From contig NC_072462.1 of assembly GCF_027596085.1 (NCBI RefSeq), forward strand, positions 20,173,921 through 20,237,920: a DNA stretch of 64,000 nucleotides. The letters run 5' to 3'. Positions within the stretch are counted from its first letter, which is position 1. The number at the start of each line of letters is the position of its first letter. Positions 38,531-51,015 of this stretch are shown here, piece after piece. Position numbers and translations under genes: made by a program. This DNA is from Anoplopoma fimbria. Lineage: Eukaryota; Chordata; Actinopteri; Perciformes; Anoplopomatidae. The notes under the pieces are model-generated. The model saw only the letters and a list, made by a program, of their open reading frames with translations. It did not search any database and was not told the DNA's origin.

Positions 38531-41500
38531 ACTTGCCATACAATGCAAGTCAATGTTGTGTTCACCCCTTTTCCATCCCATATGCTTGAGAAAGAATATT
38601 AGTAACAACTCTCAATGGTAATGTTTGGTTTTATGCTGCCATAAAACAAAGCTCATCACCAAATATTTACCAAAAACAAAACTAACAAGCAACAAACAGC
38701 AACAACAACAAAACACTGATTCAACCTCACATTAAAGATGAGAGAGACAAGAAATGTAACAAAAATAAAATAAAATAAAGAGCATGTTAAACAGAGTGTT
38801 ATGCATACAATTAAAAAGATAAACCACTTCATGTTGGAATAACCTATTTTATTGGTCGAAGCCCAATAAACACATCAATGACTTCCTATGCTACATTATA
38901 AAATCTCTCCTCTTTTTCTTTCACTCAAAGTTTGTACTATTATTCCAATGATCTCACTTTATTTGGTAATCTATTACAAATCTGACCCGTAACACTGAAA
39001 GGATTAGGGGTCAAAAAGGGTCTGTATTTGAGGACCTTGGAATGAAACCGGGCATGTTATACCTCTGTTGGTCTTTATAATGCTAAAACACCTGCAAATA
39101 GTCTGAAGCCAGGTCATTTGACCTGCTGCTACCTACTGAATCTGTTAGCCTAGCAATGTTAAACCATTTAAGTATTTTAAAATGTCATATAATTAACTGG
39201 GTTTTGTTTTTTATAATCAAAGATATAAAGCATCTTATTTTGTTGTTTTGCGGGTGTTGCCTAGAAAAAACATGCTTATGGAAAAGACATGCATCAATAA
39301 ATCTGTATATGCAGAGTAATGTGTGGCAGACAAGGCATTATGTATTTGTTCAAACAGTGAAATGCTTTATGACTTAACCAGTCTACTATTACCTTCAACA
39401 GCAGCTGGATTCTTGCCATTTCACGTGAGAATCGCTGGATCCTTTTTGTCATGCTTCAAGTAATGCATTTGTGTCCAGTCCTATCAGCATCCTGTTAGGA
39501 GCTACTGGCAGCTACAGGCATGGTTTAGGGCTGTCTGACGAGACATAGGGAGGTGACTGTTTGTTCTGAGCAGTGGTGGCTCTCAAAGAGGTTAGTTTAT
39601 ATGCTGCAATAGCATCCGTCATATCACAAGGGTATTTATTCTTTAAAAGAGGAGCAAAGAAGGGCATTGAAGGTTTTCTTCACTGAAAATATTTTTTTAT
39701 CGATCCTCTCCTGACTGGCGTGTCAAATTAAGTCTACTATACATATCAGACAAAACATGATTCAAACATGTTCATGATAAAAACAACTGATTCTCCATGA
39801 ACCACCTAGTTTTAGTACACAAGTAGAAAATATTTTACACAAAAGCGGCTAAAATAACCTGCAAATGTGAAGAAATTGCAGAAATACACTCTGAAAGACT
39901 GCTTCTCTTCTTTTATTCCATACCTACCACTGTTACATTTTCATCATCACACACCAATCCCATTAGCCTTTTCAAATGTTTGATTAAAAAACATTTTCAA
40001 ACAGGGATACACAAGTTATTGTTCTGTTTACTTGAATGACTATTTCATGGCAAAATAAGAAAACAGTAATCTACAAAATCATTTTTGGTGCCACCTGTGA
40101 TGCAGCAACTCCTGAAATTTGTCATCGGCTGCTTCATTTCAGCCACCCAATGTGTCACAGATATTGAAAATCAATTACTAAGCAGCAGCCCAGAGGAATC
40201 AACACACAGAGACAAACACAGACAAGCACGCATGCCATGCATTGTCCTGCTGGCAGAGACAGAGAGGAGGCCGCTGGGAGAAGAGAAGTCTCCATCGACC
40301 AGCAGTCAAACTTTTAATAAACACATTAAATCCTTATGGATCCTCCCGCTGAGCTGCCACTAAATGGCACTCATGAGGAATTAGCACAAGGCAAGATTAA
40401 TTGGCTGCCTAGAGAGAAAAGCTGAAGATGTGCTGGATGAGAGGAGGAATAAGGGACAGCAAATGACAAAGAAAAGGAAACTGGATGCAAAGGGGAAAAT
40501 GACAAAACACAAGAAAAGAAAGAGTGCGAGGATTAAAAAGAGAAGATACAACAGGCATTGATTGAGACGTGAAAAAGAATAGATTGAGGATGAGAGCAGA
40601 GGAAGGTGGGGAGCGGGAATAAGAGAGGGAAACGAGCGTGAGGAAAGGAAGAATGGATAAAAGTTGTAAGTGGGAGGAAATGCGTGGAGAGAATTCAGAT
40701 TCAGGGTCAGCCCAAGGAAACCTATCGGAAAATTAATAACAAAATGTCCAAATTATCATCAAAGATGGATTAGAACATCTTTATTTGCACAAGGGGTCAT
40801 TCATCAGCCCACTATTGTTTCTTTCTGCTATAAGAAGCAGGAACTAAAAAAAGTCATTATAAGTAATTCAAGTTTCTTTAGAGACATGTCCTGTCAGACG
40901 TGACTATATAAATTGGTCCGACAAGAAACAGGTTGAAGGTCTTTTATTAATTGCACTCATATTTCTCAAAATTCCAGGAAAGTGCCACATGAATAAACTT
41001 GAATTTCCATCAAGGTAGAAGGTAGAGCGCTTTTTTCCGCAAGTGGGCTTGTAATTTCTTGGTACTTGTGTTGATGGGTGCTGCAGTGGCTGAGTTCTGT
41101 TAAAGGGGGCCTGTGGATGGTTATTACCATTAAAACAACTTTAGTATTGCAGAGCATCTGTGGCTCAATGAGTGGCTGGTTTGTTGCTTGGTGAGATGCA
41201 ATTCTAGCTTCTGAAGTGCTGCCAAATTTTTCTGAAAGAAAAATTAACTGAGCGTCACAGATCCACTAGTCTTTACAGGTTCTGGCCATACAGATTGGAA
41301 GTGCTTCAGCATAGCAGAAGTGGATTATTGTGGAGTACCAACACACACATTTAAATTGAACAGAACATCAGCATGCTTACATTTGGAAATCAAAATTTAG
41401 GGAATGTAATTCTCTTTGCAGGTATTTGGTCCAAAGTATTCGATTAAAATTGTGACTTACTTTGTCATGCTAAACAAAATGTTTGGGCAATCCATCAATT

Positions 41501-42492
41501 ATCATCAGTCATCACAAATAACAAATGTCAACTTCATGGAGGTGCCAGATGAAAAGTCATCGGATCACCAAAGTCATTGGAAATCATCTTCTGGAAACAT
41601 TAATTTCTTTAACACCTTTTGTTCCAATCTATCTAATAGATGTTGATTTCTTGGGGTAAGTGAAAACTATTTCCTGCTGGTGGTTATTGGATTGCCTCTA
41701 TTTCATTACAAATCCATCTAAAATCAAAATATGACCTGGACTATTGCACCAGAAATTTTCGAATTAGATTTATACTTTGTAATCCCAATAAACACTGATG
41801 TTTTTAAACCTGTTTGAGAATGGCAAATACATTGTACATTCAATACTTTTAAAAGTTTGGATAGTGTTTTATTTCATTGCATGGATTCCTTCAGATGAAA
41901 AGTGAGTCTTGGTCAGCAGCTGCAGCCTGGAAGTTTAAAAGGCATCGCTGTGGATTTTCTGGTTACACCTCTTCATCAATGGACTAACTGTTTTGGAAAA
42001 TCTTGGCAGGCAAAGTGAATGACCTCTAACTTAAAGCTGCTTAGTATCAGTTTGCTTGTACTGGTCAGCACACAAGCCTGACTTGAATACTGACTATAAA
42101 AGTGAAACATTTTATAAGGGAGTATGACTGCTGCATTGACCTCCACTTACAAAATGATCACTTGATGGAAAGAACAACTTCAAAGTGGATACATTTAACA
42201 AATCACGGCTCAGATTTGAATTCTGTGCGGGTTCAAGTGTGACTCTCAATGCTTTATGCACCACGTACTCCACCTTGTGATCAATATGAAATGACTCTTA
42301 ATATGTACTTATGTATAAAAGAAAAAAACATTTTACATCTACCGTTGAAATCGTTACATGCAGCTCACAGTGCGAATTCATCCTCTTACGCCTCCACCAG
42401 ACTCTATTTTTTCTCCAGGCGTTTATAATGATTAATCAATTCCTATTAAGAAACATAGCAACACATGATTGCACAGGTGGGAGCACTTTAAC
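38531..42492. other. Gene-poor stretch
   Basis: No recognisable exon. The block 40085-40440 has balanced composition and words such as CTTTTAATAAACACATTAAA and AAGATTAATTGGCTGCC that look like homeodomain-type sites. It may be regulatory, but its open frame has no known domain. The stretch 40440-40660 is purine-rich. Confidence 0.4.
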
Positions 42493-42530
42493 CAGTATTT
42501 AACACTGACTACAGTCAGTGTTAAATACTG
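42493..42530. repeat. 38 bp near-perfect palindrome (18 bp arms, 2 bp centre)
   Basis: CAGTATTTAACACTGACT at 42493-42510 is followed by AC and then by its exact reverse complement at 42513-42530. The loop is too short for a microRNA precursor. The palindrome stands alone: I saw no longer inverted-repeat element around it. Confidence 0.95.
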
Positions 42531-44404
42531 TAGTCAGATGGCTTGTTCACAGGTGAGTGAACTGCTCTGTTGATTCAAGATCATCTTTGTTAAAATGCAC
42601 CGTGCCCTAAAGCTGGGAGAACAGATGGCATCACACACACATATACACACTGACACACGCTCAAAACTTGGTGGGTCAACAATGAAACACATGGTGAAGC
42701 TTCATTTGGAGGTGTAAATGTTCACACCCACACACACAATTTCAGCATAACATAAACCTTGCGTTCCAGTGACAGCTGCAAGTGTGTATCCTCTGATCTT
42801 TGTCAGTGTGTGTGTATGGATTACACCAGTCAGCATGTCTGAGGAGATCTGCTTCATAAACAGATGGCTAATTGCTTTATCAATTAACCATGAAAACGTT
42901 AATAGAGTCTCATTATCAATTCTTATTAATAATTTGATACATAACTTATGAATCAAACCGAGTGTGAACTACCACTGAGAAGAAGGCAAGTCGAGCTGGA
43001 AATGAAAGTGTTTAAGCAGTGTTAACTGCTAATCTAAGCGTTCAGTTTTATAAAATATAATCTCACCTTGTGTAAATAGCAGTAATTCAATTAAGCTATA
43101 CTTGTTTGGTATACTAGTTTTTATTAAGACATCTATTATTATTCTTTTCTCCAAATTCCTGGAATGAACTTCAAAATATCCTAAAATGTATTGTTATACT
43201 GCTGTATTTTAAATACCTAATTACAAATGTCATTGTTTTTTTACTCTAAATGTGTCTACTTGTCAAGTCAAACACTTAAACCATTGTTAAATAACCTTTT
43301 AACAACTTTTTAATGACTCTTAATGACTCTAAATGATTGTGTTTACTACTGTCATGGCCACATTACTGTAGTATAATTATCATTATAATATTAAATATTT
43401 TTTTTTACAAGCCATAACAGAACGGGTGTGGTTTTCACTTCAACACCAGGCAGCACTGCAGAAGCTCGAGTACAGCTGGTGGTGACTTTGTGTCTTGCTC
43501 AAGGACACTTAAGCACAGCAGAGGCTTTCAAACACAGGCTTCAGTTTTCCTGTTTGCTTTTGAAGCTGTGAGCTGTGAAACAGAGCAAACACATTTGAGA
43601 GTCACATTCTATATAAAAACATTCAAAAGAAATGAAGACACCGATTGGAATCTAAAAATAAGACATTGTGTTGCTGGGGAAAAGCCTGGTGTTTGTTCAG
43701 TAAATTAAACAAAAACAGTCTATTTGCTCACATTTGAGATGGTGGTGAGGGAAAAAATTGTTTTCAAGTCTTTTCCCTACAAAATAGGAGGGATTTATAA
43801 GATCATTTGATTCAAAGGTCCACTCCATAATTACCATAGGGAGCCCATTACTGGCTTTGGGTACACTGCGATTTATCACCATCTCCCCGATATGATGCCG
43901 AACATGTAAATGAGGGTGACTATCTCAAGGCCTAGCATTTACATACCTTTATCTGTGTGTCCTTGGGATAACAGTGAAATAATGAATTGAAAGGGTGCAG
44001 CAGGTATTCAGAAGCTGGTTTTAATCGTCATCATAACCAAAGTACGGCTGTAAAATAAGTAAGTCCAAAATAAATTAGCAGTCTAGCGCAGATAAAATGT
44101 CAACAGTCAGGCATGTATTTTTTGTTGGACTGGTTCTGCATTATTGCATTATTATTTTTGGATTTGTTAACACAGACCACTGGAGGCATTCACTGAAAAT
44201 AAACGAAAACTCCATCAATTTAATTTAACTCCTAAATTGTTTATAGCCTTTTTAATACATTTCCAGAGAACCGACTCGTTCACAAAAAAACAGGATCTAT
44301 TTTGATCCGCAATTGGTTGCAAACAGTTGAGCAATTGATCATTTTCTGCCAACAAGCATGTCGATCATTTTAATATCAGCCAATTTTCCCTAACTGCTAT
44401 CTCC
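42531..44404. other. Gene-poor stretch
   Basis: The words CTTTGTGTCTTGCTCAAGGA and CACTTAAGCACAGCAG at about 43486-43523 recall a motif from the 3' region of fish L2-like repeats. Otherwise there are short frames and AT-rich DNA. Confidence 0.4.
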
Positions 44405-45212
44405 TTAAAGGGGAAGTTTGCCACCTTATATGTGGATGTCCAATCACAACTGATAGTGAATGTAGTGAACTAAGTTTAAACTTGGAGGCAGACTATTAAA
44501 TTAGAAAAACACAATCAAAAAGGTCACCCCCTAATCGCCCTACAGGTTTTAATTCTCTTTTCCTGTTTATCCTCGGAATCTTGAAAAAGGTAAGCTGCAA
44601 AGCTCTGTCCTAGTGAGGAGGAAAACTTTCATGCATAGTAACACACACATGGCCTCACTTTCCCTGGGTTGTCACCAGCGACAGTATCCAACCTAAACTG
44701 CCCAATCTGAGATTTATTACATCAAATTGATTGAAGATTGGCGTCTGCTCTCGGTAGCTCGAATTCTGGAGGGTCCCCGTTGGCCATATCCTCCCCGAAG
44801 CAGCTTTAGCCTCAAGTGGCCTCACTCCGGCTCAATACGGCTGAATATAAGAGTTAGCCAAAACACTGTCAAATCTACACTCCCAAATCTACCCTGTAAA
44901 GAATCGTCATCCATAACATCTTCTGCATTCACATCTTTTATGCCATTTTTGCTGTTGGAAACCGAACACAAGCGACAAGAACAACAACGTTTTTGAACCC
45001 CATTGTGCCCAACAGCAACCAAAGCTGAGAGTAACACGCTGTAGTTCTTCCTTGTCCCAAGTGGGTCACGAAAATGAGGAAGAACAACAGATTTTGCAGG
45101 TGCGCCCCAGAGACACAGATAACATAGGTATCGACTGCAGCCATTTTTCACACTATCTACCTAACTCAGATAGCTAAAGATAAGGTTGAAAATCTGTGAG
45201 TTTTCCTTTTAA
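44405..45212. mobile_element. Probable TTAA-flanked non-autonomous element, family C
   Basis: TTAA occurs at 44405-44408 and 45209-45212. The ends are weakly inverted (TTAAAGGGGAAGTTTG against the complement TTAAAAGGAAAACTC). The 808 bp between is less AT-rich than its surroundings and open on the - strand over 109 codons (APAKSVVLPHFRDPLGTRKN and more), a frame I associate with fish repeats. There are no transposase motifs. Confidence 0.45.
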
Positions 45213-47134
45213 GGAAATAAATGGACTATTGTGACTTATTGATCATGTTGCCTGTAGTGGATCATGCCCCATGGGAGGAATGAGGGAGAGAGGAGAATTG
45301 TTGGAGGAGAATGATGTAATGTAAAAAAAAAACACTGTATATGACTAATGATTATATGTCTGTGTATGTACTGTACAGATAATAGATTGCATATGCAGAG
45401 ACCTGTTTGCATATTATGTGTACATAATACACTGCATTATTTTGCGGATCAGTGATGAAAGTGTTAGTCTTACAGGCCAGCGTGTACTCCAAGGACTTCA
45501 TCCTCCAATTACAGCCAGCCTGCTAAAGGTCTCTATCCCACAAGTTCTGTAGCTGCCAACACGAAAAGCAATTGCACTACCAGTGGGGCTAATTTAAAAG
45601 AGCCTCTTTGTGTAGCCAAAGGCTTATGTATCCACCACAAAGTTCAGCCAAATTATTCAACTCTGTTCCACTGAGGTACAGTTTGTGTTATTATCTATCA
45701 CAACATGAATAAAAAAAAGTCCTGTGTATAAACCTATCCTTATGTCTCTGGGCCTTTTACTTGTCTTTATGTCCTGCCCCAGTATCCTGGTCCCAGACCT
45801 GCTCTGCCTATCAGCCCTGCCTCCGGATCGCCCTCTACAGAGGTTCTGCCCCACTGCACGGCCCCCAGTCTGTCGGTCAATCTTCACCTAGATGAATATT
45901 ACTCTATAGTATTCCTCTTGCCCTAGCTCTCCTATTTCTGTTTTGAAGTCTCGTATTGTATTACATACAACACTGAGAGTAACTACTTTTTGCATCAGGA
46001 ATTTATACTGAATTTACAAATACAAAATTTGGAATTGACATACCCAAATATTTTGGTAAGTGATGATATTAGTACTTTGATCACCAAAAGCCCTGTTAAA
46101 TACATGTTTCCCCTTCATTCAAATCTGCAGTTGTACATGGTTGACCCTGATAAAAATGGCAGTATAAAGTAACACTTAATCTGCCATGCTTCTTTTTAAA
46201 TCATATGACTGACCTGATGCGTGATCCTGAAGCTTGTGTGCTGATGAGGTGTTCCTGGACCCATAAGATTATCCTCGCATCATTGGCTGCACAAGGGCAT
46301 CAGTTATGGAGAAGTTAAATTGAGACAGAATTGAACCCTACTCCGAACCGGACTCTGAACCCTCTTAATCCAGTGTTTTCCATAGGATTTTGTGAGACTG
46401 TGGTGGGTGGACCTCAGACTCTAGGGGGGTTGTAATAAAATGTTTCCTCTTGTAAACAATTTAATCATTAAAGCTTTGGTTTTATAGGTATGAATGGGGA
46501 TGGAATGGAAATAAGTCACATCCACAAAACATGTTAACCAGACAATATCCGTGTTTCAAGACTACCTGTCAGATGGGTTGTCGCCCAGGGGTCTTTCCCT
46601 TCCTGCAGAACCAATCCTCAGTAAATGTGTTTTATATACTTGTTAATAATTGTCGCTATTCCACAAACACAACATTATGGCAAGTGCAGTTTGTGCCCAC
46701 TGTTCAGGCCATTTCATGGCAGTTTTATTTTTATAGGACAGCCTTATTGACCTGTTCTGACAGATGCAATATATGTGGAATTAACAGAAGGCAGGCCCTG
46801 AACTGGAACAACACTTATTCTTATCAGGGAATTTAAGCTTGGGTGTGAATTATTTTTGATAGGGAGGTAAAGGTTACACTTGATGTATGGCAGGCAACAA
46901 TGCACTTTAGGGGTAAAGAAAAAGTGACTATACTAGCAATGTGCTTTGCATTTGTGATCTATATATGCACACGTGTGTTATACAACTTGTTTTTGCATGA
47001 CCAGCAAGTAAGGTTTTTCGTGATGTTTACCATATTGACATTGATGGCTTTGCATGTGTTTCAATTAACATACCTGTTTGTGTGTGTATTTCCTCTCCCT
47101 GCATGTATTGTGGACTCTAGATTCAAAGGAATGT
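45213..47134. other. Gene-poor stretch
   Basis: CCAGTGTTTTCCATAGGATT near 46371 recalls the end of hAT-type elements, but no partner end was found. Frames at 46531-46836 and 46900-47256 have no domain character. Confidence 0.4.
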
Positions 47135-47545
47135 TTAAACATATAAAATGCCGCATTGTGTCTGTTGCTGTTTGTAATCAAAAGCATTCCAAGTCCTCCC
47201 CTCCTCCCTCTGTCAACGAGCTGAGAGAGAGGGAGAGAGCTGAGATGGTTGAGTGAGAGAGTTAAATTGACCCGCATGGGATGCACCGCTTGTCCTCTGT
47301 TATTGGCTGGGGGTTAGTCATGGGGTAATACCCCCATGTGGGTTCTGAAGGCACTTTGCTGATGCCCAGAAAAGTCTCAAACACATCAAAATAATAAGAA
47401 AAGAGAAAATCCAGGCAGAGGGTAGGGTCTCTGTAGATAAAGACACCACACACACTTCGAGTGGGTCATAAGTGATGATTGAGAGGGATTCTTTTTGTGT
47501 GAGTCTATATTATTTTTTGGAAAATGTTACAAATTATACCTTTAA
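47135..47545. mobile_element. TTAA-flanked non-autonomous DNA transposon, family A copy 2
   Basis: It shares with 13644-14094 the words GGCAGAGGGTAGGGTCTCTG, AGATAAAGACACCAC, GGGTCATAAGTGATGAT and GTGAGTCTATATTA in the same order and orientation. The right end (ACAAATTATACCTTTAAAG) is the inverse of the left-end wording of copy 1. TTAA sits at 47135-47138 and 47542-47545. The copies are well diverged, so this is an old family. Confidence 0.6.
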
Positions 47546-47917
47546 AGAGGTCTGTTTCAGTTTCAGAGTTTCAGTTTATTTCAACTTCTATATTCCCTTG
47601 TGTTGTAGGCAGTCGAGGGAGGAGGATTATGTGCATATAGCCTTCATTTGTGTGTGGTGGACTATGTAATGAAGCATGAGTTTTAAAAAAAATGTCCTGA
47701 TTAATGATGGCATGGTCCAGTAAATTACCAACAACATTCAGTTTGTATCAATCACAAATTCACACAAAGCAGACATCAAAGTTGCCCGTAACAAGTGTGT
47801 GCCTCAAGGGCTACCCACAGTAAATACACACACCGACCTGTGGGGTACTTATTCATGAGTTTTTAATGTTGCACAAACACATTCTCTCCCTTTCTCTCTC
47901 TCACACACACAGAGAAT
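47546..47917. other. Intergenic, no gene seen
   Basis: Short spacer with CT/CA-rich simple sequence at about 47884-47911. No frame of note. Confidence 0.5.
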
Positions 47918-48083
47918 GATTGTGCTATCAAACACTACAAAAGGCTAATTAAGAATATGCATAGCCTGGACTTAACAAGCTCATTTGTCTCTCCCCATCC
48001 ACACAGCGCTGCAAGGCCCTCTGCTCATTAAGGCCTTGATGCTGCAGGCCAGACAGCCCACTGCCAGTTAGCCAACAAGGTAA
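47918..48083 (-). repeat. Diverged duplicated non-coding element, copy 2 (inverted)
   Basis: The - strand reads ATTTACCTTGTTGGCTAACT, TGTCTGGCCTGCAGC, CCTTAATGAGCAGAGGGC, ACAAATGAGCTTGTTAAGTC, CAGGCTATGCATATTCTTAA and TTAGCC, collinear with copy 1 at 6883-7044. The 132-codon - frame spanning here (47949-48347) is not conserved in copy 1, so it is not taken as a gene. Just beyond on the + strand, AAAATTAGC.CCCAAAAGA is repeated twice near 48171-48220. Confidence 0.7.
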
Positions 48084-48592
48084 ATGAAGGAGGCAGCCAG
48101 TGTGACCAGTCTTGACTCTGCACCAAGACAGCAGGGCAAGGTTCGGCTGACCCCGAAAGAAGTGCTGCCCAAAATTAGCACCCAAAAGAGAAGCTCTGCC
48201 CAAAATTAGCGCCCAAAAGACAGCAATCATGCGGATGGGATGAAACATGCGTGCATATGTGTGTGTTTGAGTGTGTGTATGAGTGAGGGCGAGTGGGAGG
48301 TTAATTACCCTCCTTGACTTATTGCTGTGATGGCAAAGATCAGCCAAAAAAGAAACAAGGTCAAACAGTGTAATGGTAATTGCAAAAAGACAATGATCAT
48401 ACTGGAAAGAAACATGAGCACATACTTTCTCTTTTCACCATAGGCCTTTCAAAAGGCAATGATGTGAAAAAACTAATTAAAATGAAATATGGCTCCTTGA
48501 ATTTAAGTCATACTGCCTTAATAAATGATGGCACATTGCTAGCTTGTCTGTTGAAGATCTATCGATTGACCTCAAAGTCTTAGACTTCTTCT

Positions 48593-48859
48593 GCAAGATT
48601 TAGGGATGGAAATCGAGAACCAGTTCCACTTGAGAACCCGTTCCAGGTTGTCCGATCCATCGGACAATTTTTATGCCTCCAACGGTTATCATTCATCTAA
48701 TATAGACTCACACAAAGCCTGTGTAGGCCTGGCTTTTTTCACCCCCCAAAAATTTTAGAAATCAATAAGGGATTTTTATAAAGAATTGGACTGATAATCA
48801 GAATTTATGATGAAATTGGTATCAATAAAATGGTATCAATTCCCATCCCTAGTAAGATT
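48593..48859. mobile_element. hAT-type MITE with 8 bp target duplication
   Basis: The 251 bp element (48601-48851) has ends TAGGGATGGAAATCGAGA and, in inverse, TAGGGATGGGAATTGATA (15 of 18 alike). It is flanked by GCAAGATT and GTAAGATT, an 8 bp target duplication with one change, as made by hAT transposases. No coding capacity. Confidence 0.75.
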
Positions 48860-49449
48860 ACTATTTTATACAAGCCAGGATTTATTTCCAAATGTGAACA
48901 TTTTGTACAAATTATTTTTGAGTCAAATTCATGATTATTTTCAAAGAGATCCTTACCATGTTGCTAAACTCCTTGTGCCCATCCTGAAGCTTGACTTTGT
49001 AATCCTTTCTGCTAACTGAACTCCACATTCTGTCTGTTTTACTTACATTGCACAAGCATTTATAGCATTCCAATGTATTCTAATCTAGTTGATGCTGTCA
49101 GATTGATATCATGACAGCGTAAGTGACAAAAGATACAGACAAACAGGATTGACCATGAATGATCTCAGGGTGAACCCCACTACCCTCTAGTGCTACCAGT
49201 GATTATTTAACTAAGAAAAACTTGTTTTATAGTACAAACCGTTGTCTGACAGAAAGACTGAAAGCCCTGTGGCTTCAACAAACCCATACTCCCAGCGATA
49301 TTAAAGCTCCTTCAGTTAGGGAAACAAATGATAAATCCACTCCCCATGAGTCTGAGATTGAGATTAATTAAAACCTATTGCCACTGCTGACACCAGAACT
49401 AAGCCTCACAGGTTTCTTTGACAATGGGCCTAAAATCATTATGCCCGTC
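48860..49449. other. Intergenic, no gene seen
   Basis: Ordinary AT-rich DNA between two insertions. Confidence 0.5.
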
Positions 49450-49847
49450 ATATGGCAAACAGGCTGCACGGTGGTGTAGTGGTTAGCACTGTCGCCTCAC
49501 AGCAAGAGGGGCCTGGGTTCAATTCCCGGGCTGGACAACCTTCTGTGTGGAGTTTGCATGTTCTCCCTGTGTCAGCGTGGGTTCTCTCCGGGTTCTCCGG
49601 CTTCCTCCCACAGTCCAAAGACATGCAGCTTAGGTGCATTGAAGACTCTAAATTGCCCGTAGGTGTGGATGTGAGTGTGAATGGTTGTTTGTCTCTATAT
49701 GTCAGCCCTGCGACAGACTGGCGACCTGTCCAGGTGAACCCTGCCTTCGCCCATTGACAGCTGAGATCGGCTCCAGCACCCCTGCGACCCTTAACTGGAT
49801 AAGCAGGTTACGGAAAATGGATGAATGGATGGATGGATATGGCAAAC
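49450..49847 (+). mobile_element. tRNA-derived SINE, copy 2, with perfect 11 bp target duplications
   Basis: This is the same family as 27356-27747: head GCTGCACGGTGGTGTAGTGG, B box GGTTCAATTCC at 49516-49526, the same body and an (ATGG)n tail. ATATGGCAAAC is repeated at 49450-49460 and 49837-49847. The SINE proper is 49461-49836. The copies differ at a modest number of sites, so the family is fairly young. Frames across it are not genes. Confidence 0.95.
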
Positions 49848-49904
49848 ATTCCAGCATGTCTTAATGATGCTGGGATCCAAGGCAAGATAAGGTAAGGCAA
49901 CATC

Positions 49905-49975
49905 AGATTAACTTTATTGATCCCTGAGGGCCAGACACGCCAGAGGGGAAATTGAGTCATGACAGCAGCAAAGCA
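49905..49975. repeat. Fish repeat end of the ACTTTATTGATCCC type
   Basis: GATTAACTTTATTGATCCCT and GAGGGGAAATTGAGTCATGA are the familiar wording of a widespread fish repeat end. Only about 70 bp are present. Confidence 0.5.
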
Positions 49976-49999
49976 TGGAGGTGTCCGATGGAGGACGTA

Positions 50000-50090
50000 G
50001 TAAATGGGGCAACAAGGTGATGAATTATGCAGGAAGATTGACTTGCAATCATCATTCCTGGGTTCAAACCACCTGCAATCAGAAAGGGAA
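50000..50090 (+). repeat. Possible tRNA-like remnant
   Basis: A B-box-like GGTTCAAACC follows CATTCCT at about 50064-50073, after GATTGACTTGCAATC, which could be an anticodon arm. The acceptor stem is not formed. Similar weak tRNA-like wording (GTGGCTCAGCTGG) occurs at about 51118-51130 without a B box. Confidence 0.3.
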
Positions 50091-50424
50091 GGAGTGGTTG
50101 AGCTGGCAGCAAAGTAATGTCATAATCAAGGATGGCACAAGCATTTGCCAATACAGGAGTTCAACAGGTTTTCCTCCTTCCAAGGGTTGTGTTTTAGTGT
50201 CCTAACATTGCTGGCCCTAAGTCCCTCTGGAAACAGTTTATGTATGCGTTATGGAATTGGGACAGAGTCGAGGGCACTGACAGCTTAAGGGGACATTAGT
50301 TGCAAAATATGTTCCAGTTCAGGTGAAGTGCAAATGGACTTCATTTTGAGATATGTGTGCTGTTTGAGTATCAATGCACTTCTTGACTGTAATATTATGC
50401 TCACAGACCCTCTCAGTCTGGTCA

Positions 50425-50434
50425 AGTGTGTGTG

Positions 50435-50482
<48 letters not shown>
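50425..50482. repeat. (TG)n followed by (AG)n microsatellite
   Basis: A compound simple repeat. Frames across it are spurious. Confidence 0.95.
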
Positions 50483-50483
<1 letters not shown>

Positions 50484-50921
50484 AAAAAGAGTAAGTGTAT
50501 ATTCAAAAAGCTAAAGGCTGTCATGGCTGTCTATTTCCTCTTCATCCTGCCTTGGCAATAAAGTAATGTATTCATAAACCGTTTTGGCACACAGCATTCT
50601 GTGATTGAATTAGAGGAAGGCAAATGCATTTCATTACTGCCGAGGAGTATGGCAGGATTTTTCTTGTAAAGGACAGGAAAGTGTGTATAGTTGAGGGAGG
50701 GGAATGATAGAAAAAGGAGAAGAGACAGACACAGAGAGGCAAACAGAGAGAGGCTGGTAGAGAGAGCATAGGAGGATGAGGAAAGTGTGGAGGGAGACCT
50801 GATAAGCAGCACTGTGTGTGTGTGGTGGTGGTGGTGGTGTTGATAGCCTCAGGCTGTGGTAAATGAGCTCCGGTCAAAACAGGACAGCTTCTACGATGAA
50901 GAGGAGATGTGGGATGCAACC

Positions 50922-50924
<3 letters not shown>

Positions 50925-51014
<90 letters not shown>
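50925..51014. repeat. (GT)45 microsatellite
   Basis: The tract is 90 bases of uninterrupted GT. The long frames of Cys-Val or Thr-His on both strands come from it. Confidence 0.98.

Positions 51015-51015
<1 letters not shown>

Noticed and set aside
42493..42530. MicroRNA hairpin
   Set aside because: The two-base centre cannot form a precursor loop, and the stem is only 18 bp.
47949..48347. 132-codon frame on the - strand
   Set aside because: It overlaps the duplicated non-coding element, and the frame is not kept in the copy at 6883-7044.
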